Shown here one piece after another: positions 1 to 9,123 of a stretch of 64,000 bases of DNA; within the stretch, counting starts at the first letter, position 1, and each line of letters begins with the position of its first letter. The DNA comes from Prevotella sp. (GTDB lineage: Bacteria; Bacteroidota; Bacteroidia; Bacteroidales; Bacteroidaceae): contig JAFRRN010000014.1 in assembly GCA_017428055.1 (NCBI GenBank), positions 16,536 to 80,535 of the forward strand, given 5' to 3'. Under the pieces are notes generated by a model. That model was not told the DNA's origin, made no database searches, and saw nothing but the letters and a program-made list of their open reading frames with translations. Position numbers and translations under genes: made by a program.

Positions 1-2428
1 TGGCATCCTTCAAGTCTATGCCTTTGGCAGTCAACACCATTTCCCCTGCTTGCTTCGTAGACTGCAACACAATCAGGCATTTGCCAAAGAATGCCTTTCG
101 CTTGTTGTCCTTGAATCGTTCCATTGATGTTTGGCAACCATTATCCACACCAGCAATCGTGGCATTGCCCTTGACATCGAAGAATATCTGGTTTTCAGCA
201 TGGGGGCAGAGGTTGCCGTCTTTGTCTACCACCTCCACGGTGACAAATGCCAAACTCTTCCCATCGGCAGTCAATGTTTGGCGGTCGGCAGTCAGTTTGA
301 TATGGTCAGGACTACCAGCCGTCTTGATAACCTGTTCACGTACAGGCTTTCCATCTTTACGTGCCACGACCTTCACCTCGCCTGGCTCGTATATCACTCG
401 CCAAGCAACATGATACTGGTGGTCGTTTTCCTTTTTCCTTATTCCTTGTGATTGTCCATTGATAAACAACTCCACTTCGTCGGCATGGTTGTAATAACAC
501 CACATATCGATGGTTTGATTAGGAATCCAATTCCAATGGGGGAAAAGATGAAGTACATCCTTATCCGTCCATTCGCTCTGATACAGATAATAGGCATCCT
601 TGGGGAATCCCGCCAAGTCGATGATTCCGAAATACGAACTTCGGGCAGGGAACCCGTATGGAGTTGGCTCGCCAATATAATCCCAACCCGTCCAAATGAA
701 TTGCCCACCACAATAGGGCGTATGCTTCACCACATCCCATGTCTCCTCATGGGTGGAACTCCATGGCGCATGGGAATTGTCGTAGGCACTACACATCATG
801 GAAGGGTCGGTATAAGGTTTGTCCCAACGGTCAGGAGCGACATAAATGGAGTCGCTGGGCATCCGATAATAGCCACGTGTTTGTAAGGCTGAAACACTCT
901 CAGACATGATGAAAGGCTTGTTGGGGAAATTCTTGGGAACGTCCTTGACCCATTGGTGATGGTAGTTAAAACCTATGATGTCAAGTGCATTGCTCTTAAA
1001 AAGGTGGTTGTTGGGATTCGGCTCATTGCAACCAGCGGTGATAGGGCGGGTGGTATCATAACGCCTGACCATCTCTGCCAAATGTTTGGTCAACAAGGAA
1101 TTGACACTCATCTCACCCTCCTTGGCAAGCGTGGAGGCATCATGCCCGGCGTTAAGAATGAGATTGGCTTGTTCCAAAGTCAACGTGTCTGCCTCAGCCG
1201 ATGACCATTGCTCCAACACCTCATTGCCAATGCTCCACATCAGGATGCTTGGATGGTTGCGGTCGCGTAGGAGCATGTCTGCCAAGTCGCGCTCGTGCCA
1301 CTCGTCGAAGAACCTCGCATAGTCGTTTTGGGTCTTCTTACGCCGCCACATGTCAAAACTCTCATCCATCACGATGAATCCCATCGTGTCACACATGTTG
1401 AGCAACTCTGGCGCAGGAGGATTGTGGGAGCAGCGAATGGCATTGCACCCCATCTCCTTCAACATCACCAACTGGCGATGGAGGGCATCTTCATTGAGAG
1501 CAGCCCCAAGGCAACCAAGGTCATGATGATTGCACACACCATTGATTTTCATGGCTTTGCCATTCAATGAAAAACCATTCAGAGCATCGAAAGTGTACGT
1601 GCGAAATCCCGTTGTCGTGAAATATTCATCCACGGTATGTTTGTTGACAATCACCTCTGTTTTCACAAGATAGACGTATGGATTATCCGTTGACCATCTG
1701 ATGGGATTCTTTACTTTCAACACTTGTGTTTGTTGGCCACTTGACTTTGTGGCAACAACCTTGTTTTGGGCATCATAAATGGTATTGCGGATGATGGGCT
1801 TGTTGTCTGGATGGCTACCTTCCGATACATCAACAGTGATGGTGACTTTTCCCTTGGCATCGGCAACCACATGTGTTCCCCAATGTTTGACATGGAGATT
1901 GTTGGTTTTCGTCAACCAAACATGGCGATAAATGCCACAGCCACTATACCATCGGGAATTGGGTTGGTCGCTATTGTCTACCTTGACCGCTAACACATTG
2001 TCGCCCTCCATATTTATATATGGTGTCATGTCATATTCAAAAGAAGAGTAACCATACGGACGGAAGCCCAACTCATGGCCATTTAAGTAAACTGTGGAGT
2101 TCATATACACACCATCGAACTCGACAAAAACCCTACCAGATGATTCATTGGCATCAAGCGTGAAATGCTTGCGATACCAGCCTATGCCACCAGGCAATGC
2201 TCCCCCACCTGCCCCAGAAGGATTTGAAGCGGAGAAGTCACCCTCTATTGCCCAGTCATGTGGCAGATTGAGTCTTCTCCATTGGGAATCATCATAATCG
2301 GCTTGCGACATCTTACTGTCATTGGAAAGCGTGAACAACCATCCCTCATCAAAACACAAACGCTCGCGAGCGTGAAGAGATATGGTTGTTATGGCTGATA
2401 AGAAGATGATAAGAATTGCTTTTTTCAT
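1..2428 (-). CDS. GH2 beta-galactosidase, secreted or periplasmic, 3' end cut by window edge
   Basis: My own translation of the minus strand from the ATG at 2428 stays open to base 1 (about 809 codons), so the C-terminus lies outside. A signal peptide (residues 1-20) is followed by the GH2 jelly-roll sugar-binding domain (PHDWAIEGDF, GIGWYRKHF), an Ig-like domain and the TIM barrel (NGVCNHHDLG). The general acid/base is E403 in WSIGNE and the nucleophile is E510 in IMSES. Ig-like domains of the DUF4982/invasin type follow the barrel. The family removes terminal beta-galactosides, probably from plant or host glycans. The gene starts only 2 bases after the stop of the LacI-type regulator, so the two are translated from one message and the regulator probably responds to a sugar linked to this enzyme. 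A different GH2 specificity such as beta-glucuronidase is less likely but not excluded. Confidence 0.9.
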   Translation of the reverse strand, partial: MKKAILIIFLSAITTISLHARERLCFDEGWLFTLSNDSKMSQADYDDSQWRRLNLPHDWAIEGDFSASNPSGAGGGALPGGIGWYRKHFTLDANESSGRVFVEFDGVYMNSTVYLNGHELGFRPYGYSSFEYDMTPYINMEGDNVLAVKVDNSDQPNSRWYSGCGIYRHVWLTKTNNLHVKHWGTHVVADAKGKVTITVDVSEGSHPDNKPIIRNTIYDAQNKVVATKSSGQQTQVLKVKNPIRWSTDNPYVYLVKTEVIVNKHTVDEYFTTTGFRTYTFDALNGFSLNGKAMKINGVCNHHDLGCLGAALNEDALHRQLVMLKEMGCNAIRCSHNPPAPELLNMCDTMGFIVMDESFDMWRRKKTQNDYARFFDEWHERDLADMLLRDRNHPSILMWSIGNEVLEQWSSAEADTLTLEQANLILNAGHDASTLAKEGEMSVNSLLTKHLAEMVRRYDTTRPITAGCNEPNPNNHLFKSNALDIIGFNYHHQWVKDVPKNFPNKPFIMSESVSALQTRGYYRMPSDSIYVAPDRWDKPYTDPSMMCSAYDNSHAPWSSTHEETWDVVKHTPYCGGQFIWTGWDYIGEPTPYGFPARSSYFGIIDLAGFPKDAYYLYQSEWTDKDVLHLFPHWNWIPNQTIDMWCYYNHADEVELFINGQSQGIRKKENDHQYHVAWRVIYEPGEVKVVARKDGKPVREQVIKTAGSPDHIKLTADRQTLTADGKSLAFVTVEVVDKDGNLCPHAENQIFFDVKGNATIAGVDNGCQTSMERFKDNKRKAFFGKCLIVLQSTKQAGEMVLTAKGIDLKDA

Positions 2429-2430
2429 AT

Positions 2431-3459
2431 TTATTTTTTGATATTCTTCTCACTACTCTCACGAACTTTCAAGATCATGGGCACAATTTCCTTATAAATC
2501 TTAGAGTCTCCATTGATATTGCGGAACAACAACTCACACGCCTTCACACCTTGAAGATGCGCCTGATCCATGATGGCGGAAAGGGGAGGTGTGACAAATG
2601 CGGCATTGTCTCCATCGGTGAAACCTATAATAGCAACATCATTGGGGATGTGAAGTTCCATGGACTTAATGGCATCAAAAGCCGCGTAGGTGATGATGTC
2701 ATTGAAAGCAAGGATGGCATCAGGGGGATTCTCTGATTTCAACATATTCAAAGTAGCAATACGTGCAATGTTGAAATCAATCTTCCCACAAGCCACCAAT
2801 GAGCGGTCAATGGGGATGCGATGCTCACGTAACGCCTCTAAATAGCCGTGCTTACGGCGGCGAACCATGTCAAGATGGTTTGGTCCCCCTATAAAGGCTA
2901 TCCGCTTGCTGCCAGAATCAATGAGATGACAGGTTGCTTCATAAGCGGCTTCATCACCATTGGCAACAACATGAGAAAATTTTTCGGGTAGACAGGTACG
3001 AGCAAAGAACACAAGAGGGAGTCCCATGTCATAGATTTCCTCAAAATGATGGTAGTCGATAGTATCTTGTGCCAAACAGGCAATAATGCCTTCCACATGG
3101 AGAGAAATAAAAGTATCAATAGCCTTCTCTTCCAATTCATGGTTCTCATGGCTATTGGCACTGATGACAGAGTAGCCATTGCGGGTGGCATAGTCTTCAA
3201 TACCATCCAAGACAGACGCATAATAATGGGTCACCAGATTGGGAACTATCACCCCAATCAAGTGGGGAGCCTCCTTCCTCAAACTCTGTGCGAATGGGTT
3301 GGGACGATAATTCAACTTTTTGGCAAGGTCTTTCACCTTACGTGTCATCTCCTCCCCTACCTCATGACTCCCTCGCAAAGCGCGTGACACGGTGGCAATG
3401 CTGACCCCAAGTTGCTCGGCAAGATCTTTGAGCGACGTTCTGCGTTTCTTCATCTCCAT
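2431..3459 (-). CDS. LacI-family transcriptional regulator
   Basis: This is a 342-residue protein. An N-terminal LacI helix-turn-helix (TSLKDLAEQLGVSIATVSRA, residues about 9-28) and hinge helix (YRPNPFAQSLR) precede a periplasmic-binding-protein-like effector domain (LIGVIVPNLVTHYYASVLDG onward). Length and domain order are normal. It heads an operon with the GH2 galactosidase, whose start lies 2 bases downstream. A perfect palindrome of the LacI/GalR operator type lies about 100 bases upstream at 3556-3569, so autoregulation and control of the nearby plus-strand promoter are plausible. The effector is presumably a galactoside or a breakdown product, but the sequence does not show which. Confidence 0.93.
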   Translation of the reverse strand: MEMKKRRTSLKDLAEQLGVSIATVSRALRGSHEVGEEMTRKVKDLAKKLNYRPNPFAQSLRKEAPHLIGVIVPNLVTHYYASVLDGIEDYATRNGYSVISANSHENHELEEKAIDTFISLHVEGIIACLAQDTIDYHHFEEIYDMGLPLVFFARTCLPEKFSHVVANGDEAAYEATCHLIDSGSKRIAFIGGPNHLDMVRRRKHGYLEALREHRIPIDRSLVACGKIDFNIARIATLNMLKSENPPDAILAFNDIITYAAFDAIKSMELHIPNDVAIIGFTDGDNAAFVTPPLSAIMDQAHLQGVKACELLFRNINGDSKIYKEIVPMILKVRESSEKNIKK

Positions 3460-3475
3460 ATATTTGTTATTGATG

Positions 3476-3483
3476 CAAATATA
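3476..3483 (-). promoter_or_regulatory. Bacteroidota -7 element for lacI-GH2 operon
   Basis: TATATTTG on the minus strand matches the TAnnTTTG -7 consensus of the Bacteroidota primary sigma factor, 17 bases before the regulator's ATG. I see no clear -33 TTTG at the usual spacing. Confidence 0.5.
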
Positions 3484-3555
3484 CGCTATTTATTCCAATT
3501 ATTGACACAATACGACCAAAATATATTTTCTCTTAGGGAAAAAATGTAACCCACT

Positions 3556-3569
3556 CGTAAACGTTTACG
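3556..3569. promoter_or_regulatory. LacI/GalR-type operator palindrome
   Basis: CGTAAACGTTTACG is a perfect 14-base palindrome with the central CG typical of LacI/GalR-family operators. It lies between the regulator's promoter (3476-3483, minus) and a plus-strand -7 element (3614-3621). The adjacent LacI-type protein is the natural candidate ligand. Confidence 0.7.
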
Positions 3570-3613
3570 TTATTTTTACACGCTATTTTCATTATTTTAT
3601 TGCAAACAATAGT

Positions 3614-3710
3614 TACCTTTGCACTCAGAAAGTAATGAGTAATGAATAGTTGATAATAAGTTAGTTAAAATCTTGTATCAAGAGCGTTGTGAAACGCTCT
3701 TGATTTTTTG
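3614..3710 (+). ncRNA. Candidate small RNA or orphan leader ending in a strong terminator
   Basis: TACCTTTG at 3614-3621 matches the -7 consensus on the plus strand. The only structure downstream is a textbook intrinsic terminator: arms 3677-3688 and 3693-3704 form a perfect 12-bp stem with a GTGA loop, followed by a T run. A transcript starting near 3628 would be about 80 bases and has no reading frame longer than a few codons. It is either a small RNA controlled by the LacI-type palindrome upstream, or the relic of a leader whose gene is lost. No clear -33 element was found, so transcription is inferred. Confidence 0.4.
3677..3710 (+). terminator. Intrinsic terminator (plus strand)
   Basis: A 12-bp perfect stem (3677-3688 with 3693-3704), a 4-base loop and TTTTTT directly after. 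No plus-strand coding gene precedes it inside the window. Confidence 0.8.
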
Positions 3711-3728
3711 TGTATGCACATATCAAAT

Positions 3729-3770
3729 AACAAAGGGGGAATCTTCTTGTTGAGATTCCCCCTCTTTGTT
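3729..3770 (-). terminator. Terminator of the C10 protease gene
   Basis: The inverted repeat 3735-3744 / 3753-3762 (GGGGGAATCT) is extended outward by AACAAA/TTTGTT with a small bulge. It lies 15 bases beyond the protease stop codon, with a T-rich stretch after it on the minus strand. Confidence 0.75.
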
Positions 3771-3784
3771 GATTAATAATCTAT

Positions 3785-6700
3785 TTAATAGCGAATGTAC
3801 TTCTGTCCTTTAATGACATATACTCCCTTCGGTAATTCGTCTAAATTGACACTTCCACCATTGACGGTTGTCGTGGCAACCTTGACACCATTGAGGTTAT
3901 AAACATCTAACATTTCATTCTCAGAGGCGAATGGTATCATGACTCCATCAGTTGTATTATCCTCATCACCAACGAATTTAATAGACAACTTGGCCTTTGT
4001 TGTTGATGTATTAAGATAACCTTTATCTTTGAAATGGAAATATCCATGGAATGCTTGAACTGTTTGTTCTCCTTCCTTATAGAGGAAATAATTACCTTCA
4101 TCATTAAGGACATAAGAGTCTGTTACCTTTTTCACTGTAGGCGTTCCTAAGAAATTACAAACGCTTGAACTGACACCTTGATTGACACCTTCATGCAAAT
4201 CAGCATTTTCACCATAGAATGTAATTTCTTTACCTATCAAATTCCATTTATTACCATAATACTCACCTGGGACATTTATGATATATGGTTCATAAGCAAG
4301 CATCTCTGCGGAGTTGTTGAAGAACACATTATCTCCTTCGGTATCTAAATATTCAAATCCACGAATCCAGAAATTCTTTCCCGCATCTTCATCAGAATGG
4401 AACCAATCTATCTCTACATTATCTGTGGTGTTCATGACTTTAGTCACATCAAACGGCAGTGATATAGTATTCCATCCCACATTTGAACCTTTTTTAGCAC
4501 CCTTTGTAGGAGTAGTAGAGAATTGAATGGTTTTAGCCGTGAAGGACTTGGGAATAACAAAGTTGTAGTTGTCTTTCAATGTTATTTTATCTGCTGTGGT
4601 GCCTTTCACAACATTCTTACCCGTCAACCCACTTGGAGTCGTCTGGGATGCAGCCATGTAGTAAAGGACATTGGGGTTGCTGTTAGGGGTAATAGTCGTA
4701 ACAGCGGTTGCACTCGTAATATCAACTGCGACAACATTTGTTCCAACTTTAACAGTGGAAGTAGGTGCAACCGATACACTTGTTCCATCTGCTTGATATG
4801 TCGTTACGGCAGGGAGGAAAACAAATGGTTGGATTATTTTTATCATAGTTCCATCTGAAGCATATTCAAGACGAATATCATACCTTGTGTTTAGTTTGAC
4901 ATTCTCAAAGACAACAGGGACAGTAATCGTGGATTTAGCGGGAACAACCACTTCAATAGGCTGGAATTGTGCGTTATCTTTATAATTCGTATAACGAGTA
5001 CTATTCCAACTTGTTGAAGATACGCTGTCATATTCACGTAACCATGCATTAAACTTTGTAACAATTGGGTATGAACTATTATTCTTAATCCCTGTGAAAT
5101 TTATTGCAAATGTTGTACCCCATATAGATTTCTTGTCATTGACGGTACCAGCATAGTTTTTGGCTACAGAATAACCTATTCCCGATATATCTAAAGCAGA
5201 TGCAGTGGCACTCTTGATTGTCAACTTCGTTGTACCCTTATTAATCACACTCGATCCTGTAGAATTTGAGGCAAGCCAAATATTGTATGTACCAGCAGCA
5301 GAAGGCGTGAATGGGATACTAACAACAACACTATCATTAACACCTAACGAATATGCTCTATTCCCTAACGATGAACCCTTGGTTGTTGTTGTACTTGCAA
5401 AAAGGTAAACTGTGCCAATATAACTATATTGTTTACTATTATTCTTTATAGTCGCATTAATAACTTGCTCACTTCCTTTCAATCCATTACCAACAAACTC
5501 AACATTTGATATCTCAAGATTACTCAAGTTTGAATAAAGAGAGGCAGAAACTCCTGACGAACTATAGCTTGCTACTACATGGTTACCTATATCATGTTGG
5601 CATTTTTTCCATTCTGTTTCATTACTCAATTTGTAAATAGGAACTATCTTATATTGACCTACACTCAAATTATTGTTGGCAAAATCTGAAGCTGTCAAAT
5701 TGAATGTCCTCGTGGCACTAGCCTGATTTGATAAAGATGTAGCTGTTGTAGAATACTGTTTCAAGAAATGAACATTATCATTATCATCTAAAAATCCAAT
5801 TCCCAAATAATACGAGGCACTTAACCCTGATTGATTATAATATGCACACGTTATATTAGTTCCTGATGATCCTGTAAACAACGCAGAAAGAACTTTAGTT
5901 TGAGGATTCAATGAAACTGATTTTTGAGGACTTAAATACATATAGGCTAAATGACTACTACTATATGCACCACTAATAATCGTATACGGATTATATCTAT
6001 TCAAAACAGAAAGTCTGAAAAAACCATTATTTGATCCTGCCCATCCCCAATTAATATGAAATAAACCATTTGGATCATAGCCATCCAAAATCAACGCGTG
6101 TCCAACATTAGAACTATTAGTACCGCAATATATCACGATTCTTCCATTTTCCAATTCATTATACATGATGGACTCCCATTCTTCACAAGAATAAAAGTTC
6201 TTAAATACCATAGCACATTCACTATTGTACCCAAAACTATTTATTAGAGCAGGTATTACTGAATTAAAAGTAACACTTGTAGCTGATTTTCCATATGTAG
6301 CGCCCAATGCTCTTCCGCAATAAAGCATAAGGTTTGCAACCGCATTCGATTGAGTGGTAGTATATCCTTTATACGAATAGTCGTCTAACATATTATTCCA
6401 ATCAATTTTTGTTCCAGCGGAAATCGTTGAACTGCCATTAGCAATAGCTCCTGTTGTTGCCGATACGCCCTTATCTCTATTAAAATATAAAAACTGGGCT
6501 ACAGTACAAGGTACACAACCTACAGTACAATGCACTTCATCAATAGTCGGTGTCTTAGATTTAAATGGCCAACCATGCCCCCATTTCGATGTGGTCATCG
6601 GCGGAATAGCCTTCTTGGTCTTTTCCATGACTTTCTTGGGAGAAGCAGCAAAGACCTCAACATCCCCTAAGGCCTCTATTTCCCTTTCATATCCCTTCAA

Positions 6701-7033
6701 CCATTCCTGCAAAGGCTCTGGCACATTGTCTTCATCGAAGCTGCCCGTGTCTGAATAGCCGAGTATTTGTTCAGTCCTGTCATCACCGGAAACGATGACA
6801 AAACCTTGGTCGTTTCCTGCATTAAACACATAATAGTAGGCAGAGTTTTCGTCACTTTGGGCATTTGCCTTACGTGGTGCGCGGTAGGCAGCATCATCGG
6901 TTTTCATACCGATTCCCTTGGATGATAGGAATTCTTTTGCTTGGCTTAATGCCTGTGAACGACTAATAGGATTTGCCTTGCTTACGAGAAGGCACAAGAA
7001 CAAAAAACAAGAAAATAGAGCAAATCTTTTCAT
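3785..7033 (-). CDS. Secreted C10 family (streptopain/interpain-like) cysteine protease with long C-terminal extension
   Basis: This is a 1082-residue protein. It has a signal peptide (1-20), a Spi-type inhibitory prodomain (about 24-130) and a C10 catalytic domain with C173 (VGCVPCTVAQ) and H312 (VGHALILDGYD), followed by the conserved INWGW stretch (327-331). After residue about 370 come Ig-like domains. A module beginning WNTISLPFD (W854 to about 1000) resembles stretches in the CotH and cohesin-like proteins of this window. The end (LDVYNLNGVKV...LPKGVYVIKG) resembles a Prevotella type of type IX secretion sorting tail. Relatives such as interpain A degrade host or dietary proteins outside the cell. 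It is monocistronic: own -7 element at 7062-7069 and terminator at 3729-3770. Confidence 0.92.
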   Translation of the reverse strand: MKRFALFSCFLFLCLLVSKANPISRSQALSQAKEFLSSKGIGMKTDDAAYRAPRKANAQSDENSAYYYVFNAGNDQGFVIVSGDDRTEQILGYSDTGSFDEDNVPEPLQEWLKGYEREIEALGDVEVFAASPKKVMEKTKKAIPPMTTSKWGHGWPFKSKTPTIDEVHCTVGCVPCTVAQFLYFNRDKGVSATTGAIANGSSTISAGTKIDWNNMLDDYSYKGYTTTQSNAVANLMLYCGRALGATYGKSATSVTFNSVIPALINSFGYNSECAMVFKNFYSCEEWESIMYNELENGRIVIYCGTNSSNVGHALILDGYDPNGLFHINWGWAGSNNGFFRLSVLNRYNPYTIISGAYSSSHLAYMYLSPQKSVSLNPQTKVLSALFTGSSGTNITCAYYNQSGLSASYYLGIGFLDDNDNVHFLKQYSTTATSLSNQASATRTFNLTASDFANNNLSVGQYKIVPIYKLSNETEWKKCQHDIGNHVVASYSSSGVSASLYSNLSNLEISNVEFVGNGLKGSEQVINATIKNNSKQYSYIGTVYLFASTTTTKGSSLGNRAYSLGVNDSVVVSIPFTPSAAGTYNIWLASNSTGSSVINKGTTKLTIKSATASALDISGIGYSVAKNYAGTVNDKKSIWGTTFAINFTGIKNNSSYPIVTKFNAWLREYDSVSSTSWNSTRYTNYKDNAQFQPIEVVVPAKSTITVPVVFENVKLNTRYDIRLEYASDGTMIKIIQPFVFLPAVTTYQADGTSVSVAPTSTVKVGTNVVAVDITSATAVTTITPNSNPNVLYYMAASQTTPSGLTGKNVVKGTTADKITLKDNYNFVIPKSFTAKTIQFSTTPTKGAKKGSNVGWNTISLPFDVTKVMNTTDNVEIDWFHSDEDAGKNFWIRGFEYLDTEGDNVFFNNSAEMLAYEPYIINVPGEYYGNKWNLIGKEITFYGENADLHEGVNQGVSSSVCNFLGTPTVKKVTDSYVLNDEGNYFLYKEGEQTVQAFHGYFHFKDKGYLNTSTTKAKLSIKFVGDEDNTTDGVMIPFASENEMLDVYNLNGVKVATTTVNGGSVNLDELPKGVYVIKGQKYIRY

Positions 7034-7061
7034 TGAAATATAAAAATAAAAATTTTACGCG

Positions 7062-7069
7062 CAAAATTA
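7062..7069 (-). promoter_or_regulatory. -7 element of C10 protease gene
   Basis: TAATTTTG on the minus strand fits TAnnTTTG. It lies 29 bases before the ATG, which supports the start at 7033. Confidence 0.55.
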
Positions 7070-7155
7070 CTAAATAATGATTGTATTTGTTACAATATCA
7101 TTTACAAATTAACATTATTTAGCGCAATCACAAGACAATATGATAAAAAAGACTA

Positions 7156-8040
7156 TTATAAAACATGGCTTAATATATAATCCCTGCACTCCTCCATCAG
7201 CCATTTAGGCGTGCTTGTCGCTCCACAGATACCGACAGTTTTCATCCCCCTAACCCATTCCATATTTATTTCGTGGGCACTCTCAATTTGGAAGCTGTTA
7301 GGGTTCACACTTCTGCATTCATTATAAAGTACTTTTCCATTTGAGCTCTTCCGCCCACTAACGAAAAGGACAAGGTCATGTTTGGAGGCAAAGTTGGCTA
7401 TATTGGGCATTCTATTGGCCACTTGGCGACAAATAGTATCAAAGCTATTAAAAGTAGCTTGCTTGGAGATATGATTCTGGATATACTCTATGATCTCATG
7501 AAACTCATCCAAATTCTTCGTCGTCTGTGAATACAGGTAAATATCCTTTTCGAAATCAAGATTTTTCACGTCATCAATACCCTCCACGACAATGGCTCGT
7601 CCTTGTGTCTGTCCCACCAATCCCAAGACTTCAGCGTGTCCATTCTTGCCGAATATAACAATCTGTGCCTTTGGATTATTGTCACATTGTTTCTTGATAC
7701 GTCGTTGTAATTGCAAGACCACGGGACATGTCGCATCAATAATCTCTATGCGATTCCGTCTTGCCAATTCATACGTTTCGGGAGGTTCTCCATGCGCTCT
7801 CAATAAGACCTTCACGTCGTGGAGTTTAGACAATTCATCATGGTTGATGGTTTGGAGTCCCTGTCCATGAAGGCGTTCCACTTCCATCCCATTATGCACA
7901 ATATCTCCCAAGCAATACAAAGTATGTGAATCATCTTCACACCTAACAGAATGAGCCAATTCCTCTTCTGCCTTCTTGATAGCAGTTGTCACTCCAAAAC
8001 AGAATCCACTCTCGTTGTCTATTTCTACCTGTATATTCAT
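7156..8040 (-). CDS. ispH: 4-hydroxy-3-methylbut-2-enyl diphosphate reductase (IspH/LytB)
   Basis: This is a 294-residue protein. It carries the three cysteines that hold the iron-sulfur cluster, in SGFCFGV, DATCPVV and GICGATS, plus the conserved substrate histidine regions (DIVHNG, RAHGEPP). The enzyme is cytoplasmic and makes IPP and DMAPP in the last step of the non-mevalonate isoprenoid pathway, so it is expected to be essential. Its ATG overlaps the stop of the DUF1573 gene by 4 bases (ATGA). It is thus the last gene of the alpha-2-macroglobulin/DUF1573/ispH operon and probably depends on that promoter or an internal one. Confidence 0.97.
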   Translation of the reverse strand: MNIQVEIDNESGFCFGVTTAIKKAEEELAHSVRCEDDSHTLYCLGDIVHNGMEVERLHGQGLQTINHDELSKLHDVKVLLRAHGEPPETYELARRNRIEIIDATCPVVLQLQRRIKKQCDNNPKAQIVIFGKNGHAEVLGLVGQTQGRAIVVEGIDDVKNLDFEKDIYLYSQTTKNLDEFHEIIEYIQNHISKQATFNSFDTICRQVANRMPNIANFASKHDLVLFVSGRKSSNGKVLYNECRSVNPNSFQIESAHEINMEWVRGMKTVGICGATSTPKWLMEECRDYILSHVL

Positions 8041-9101
8041 TTCACAAGGATGTCAATAATAACTTTTGCATGGTTAGGGTCATTGGTAATCATCAACACG
8101 CGGGGCTTGCTCTTGGTTGTCTTGAGGTCTTTTGCCACGACGGAAATTTTCATCTTCACGGTCTCCCCAGGCATGATTTTCACCTTATCCATCTCTACTT
8201 GTATTCCGACAGTGTACATCTGAATGGCTGTTATATCCAATCTTGATTTCCCTGTATTGGTGATTTCAATCTCACCCCTCAGTTTTTTCTTGCCATTAAA
8301 AGCACCCAAATCAAGTGACGTTGTCGAGAGTTTCATGTTTGGCGCATTTCGTCTCTGGTAATCTGTCATGTCTGCAAAACCAGGCATCAACACGGCTGAG
8401 ATACCTATCTCCTTGTCGGCAGCCACCTTGTCACCAGGAGTCTTTCCCAAGAACACAGAAGTTTGTACCAACCCATCATGAGGGAGAAGCGAGGTGTTTA
8501 ATGTGAAGGTCAATTCCCCACCTTTCCCTGATGAGATTTTTGAAGGGGAAACCTCAGCTGAGAGATAGTTGGGTAAGTGCATCAATAACGGTTGCACCGT
8601 CTCGCTGGTAGGATTGTTGATATGTATCTTTGCCGACGGACGGTCGCCCCGGTTCACGTCATCAAACTCAATCGTATTGGCATCAGCCAACAAGTCGCCC
8701 AACTTGAAAGGATAGTCGCCCGTAAAATCCACGACCTCCTCCACCACGACTCCTTTCATCGTCAAAAACAAAGGGTCATCCATCCCGTATGCAAACACCT
8801 CTAAATGTCTCTCGAAATGTCCCAATTGCTGGGCATCATACATTGCCCGAATGACAAATGAGCCATCCCTAACAACTGAATTATGCGGATAATCCACCAC
8901 AACACACCCACACCCTGGCTGCACTTTCGTAATCAAGAGAGGACGGTTAGTGTTATTCTTGAGTTCATATTCCACTGTGACAGGATTACAGAACTTCACC
9001 TGCCCCACATCCACTATTGCATTCTTTACATCTATGCCCTGAGCCATCGTCCATGTCATCGACAACAGAAACAAGGCGGTCATCCATATTTTCCTATACA
9101 T
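8037..9101 (-). CDS. DUF1573 family exported protein
   Basis: This is a 354-residue protein with a signal peptide ending near WTMAQG (residue 21). It holds ASH/DUF1573-type beta-sandwich domains. The first begins at VDVGQVKF and contains the family hallmark VQPGCGC. A related sandwich at about 250-350 (LDLGAFNGKK...EITNTGKSRLDI) lacks the cysteine motif. Such proteins are common periplasmic or outer-membrane-associated proteins of Bacteroidota with no proven role. It starts 22 bases after the alpha-2-macroglobulin stop and overlaps ispH by 4 bases, so it is cotranscribed with both. Work with the macroglobulin in the envelope is an inference from the operon only. Confidence 0.88.
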   Translation of the reverse strand: MYRKIWMTALFLLSMTWTMAQGIDVKNAIVDVGQVKFCNPVTVEYELKNNTNRPLLITKVQPGCGCVVVDYPHNSVVRDGSFVIRAMYDAQQLGHFERHLEVFAYGMDDPLFLTMKGVVVEEVVDFTGDYPFKLGDLLADANTIEFDDVNRGDRPSAKIHINNPTSETVQPLLMHLPNYLSAEVSPSKISSGKGGELTFTLNTSLLPHDGLVQTSVFLGKTPGDKVAADKEIGISAVLMPGFADMTDYQRRNAPNMKLSTTSLDLGAFNGKKKLRGEIEITNTGKSRLDITAIQMYTVGIQVEMDKVKIMPGETVKMKISVVAKDLKTTKSKPRVLMITNDPNHAKVIIDILVK

Positions 9102-9123
9102 TATTATATATAATATGTGTAGA

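Noticed and set aside
1-2297. Several plus-strand frames of 67-144 codons at the left end
   Set aside because: All are antisense to the GH2 galactosidase, whose catalytic motifs I read directly on the minus strand.
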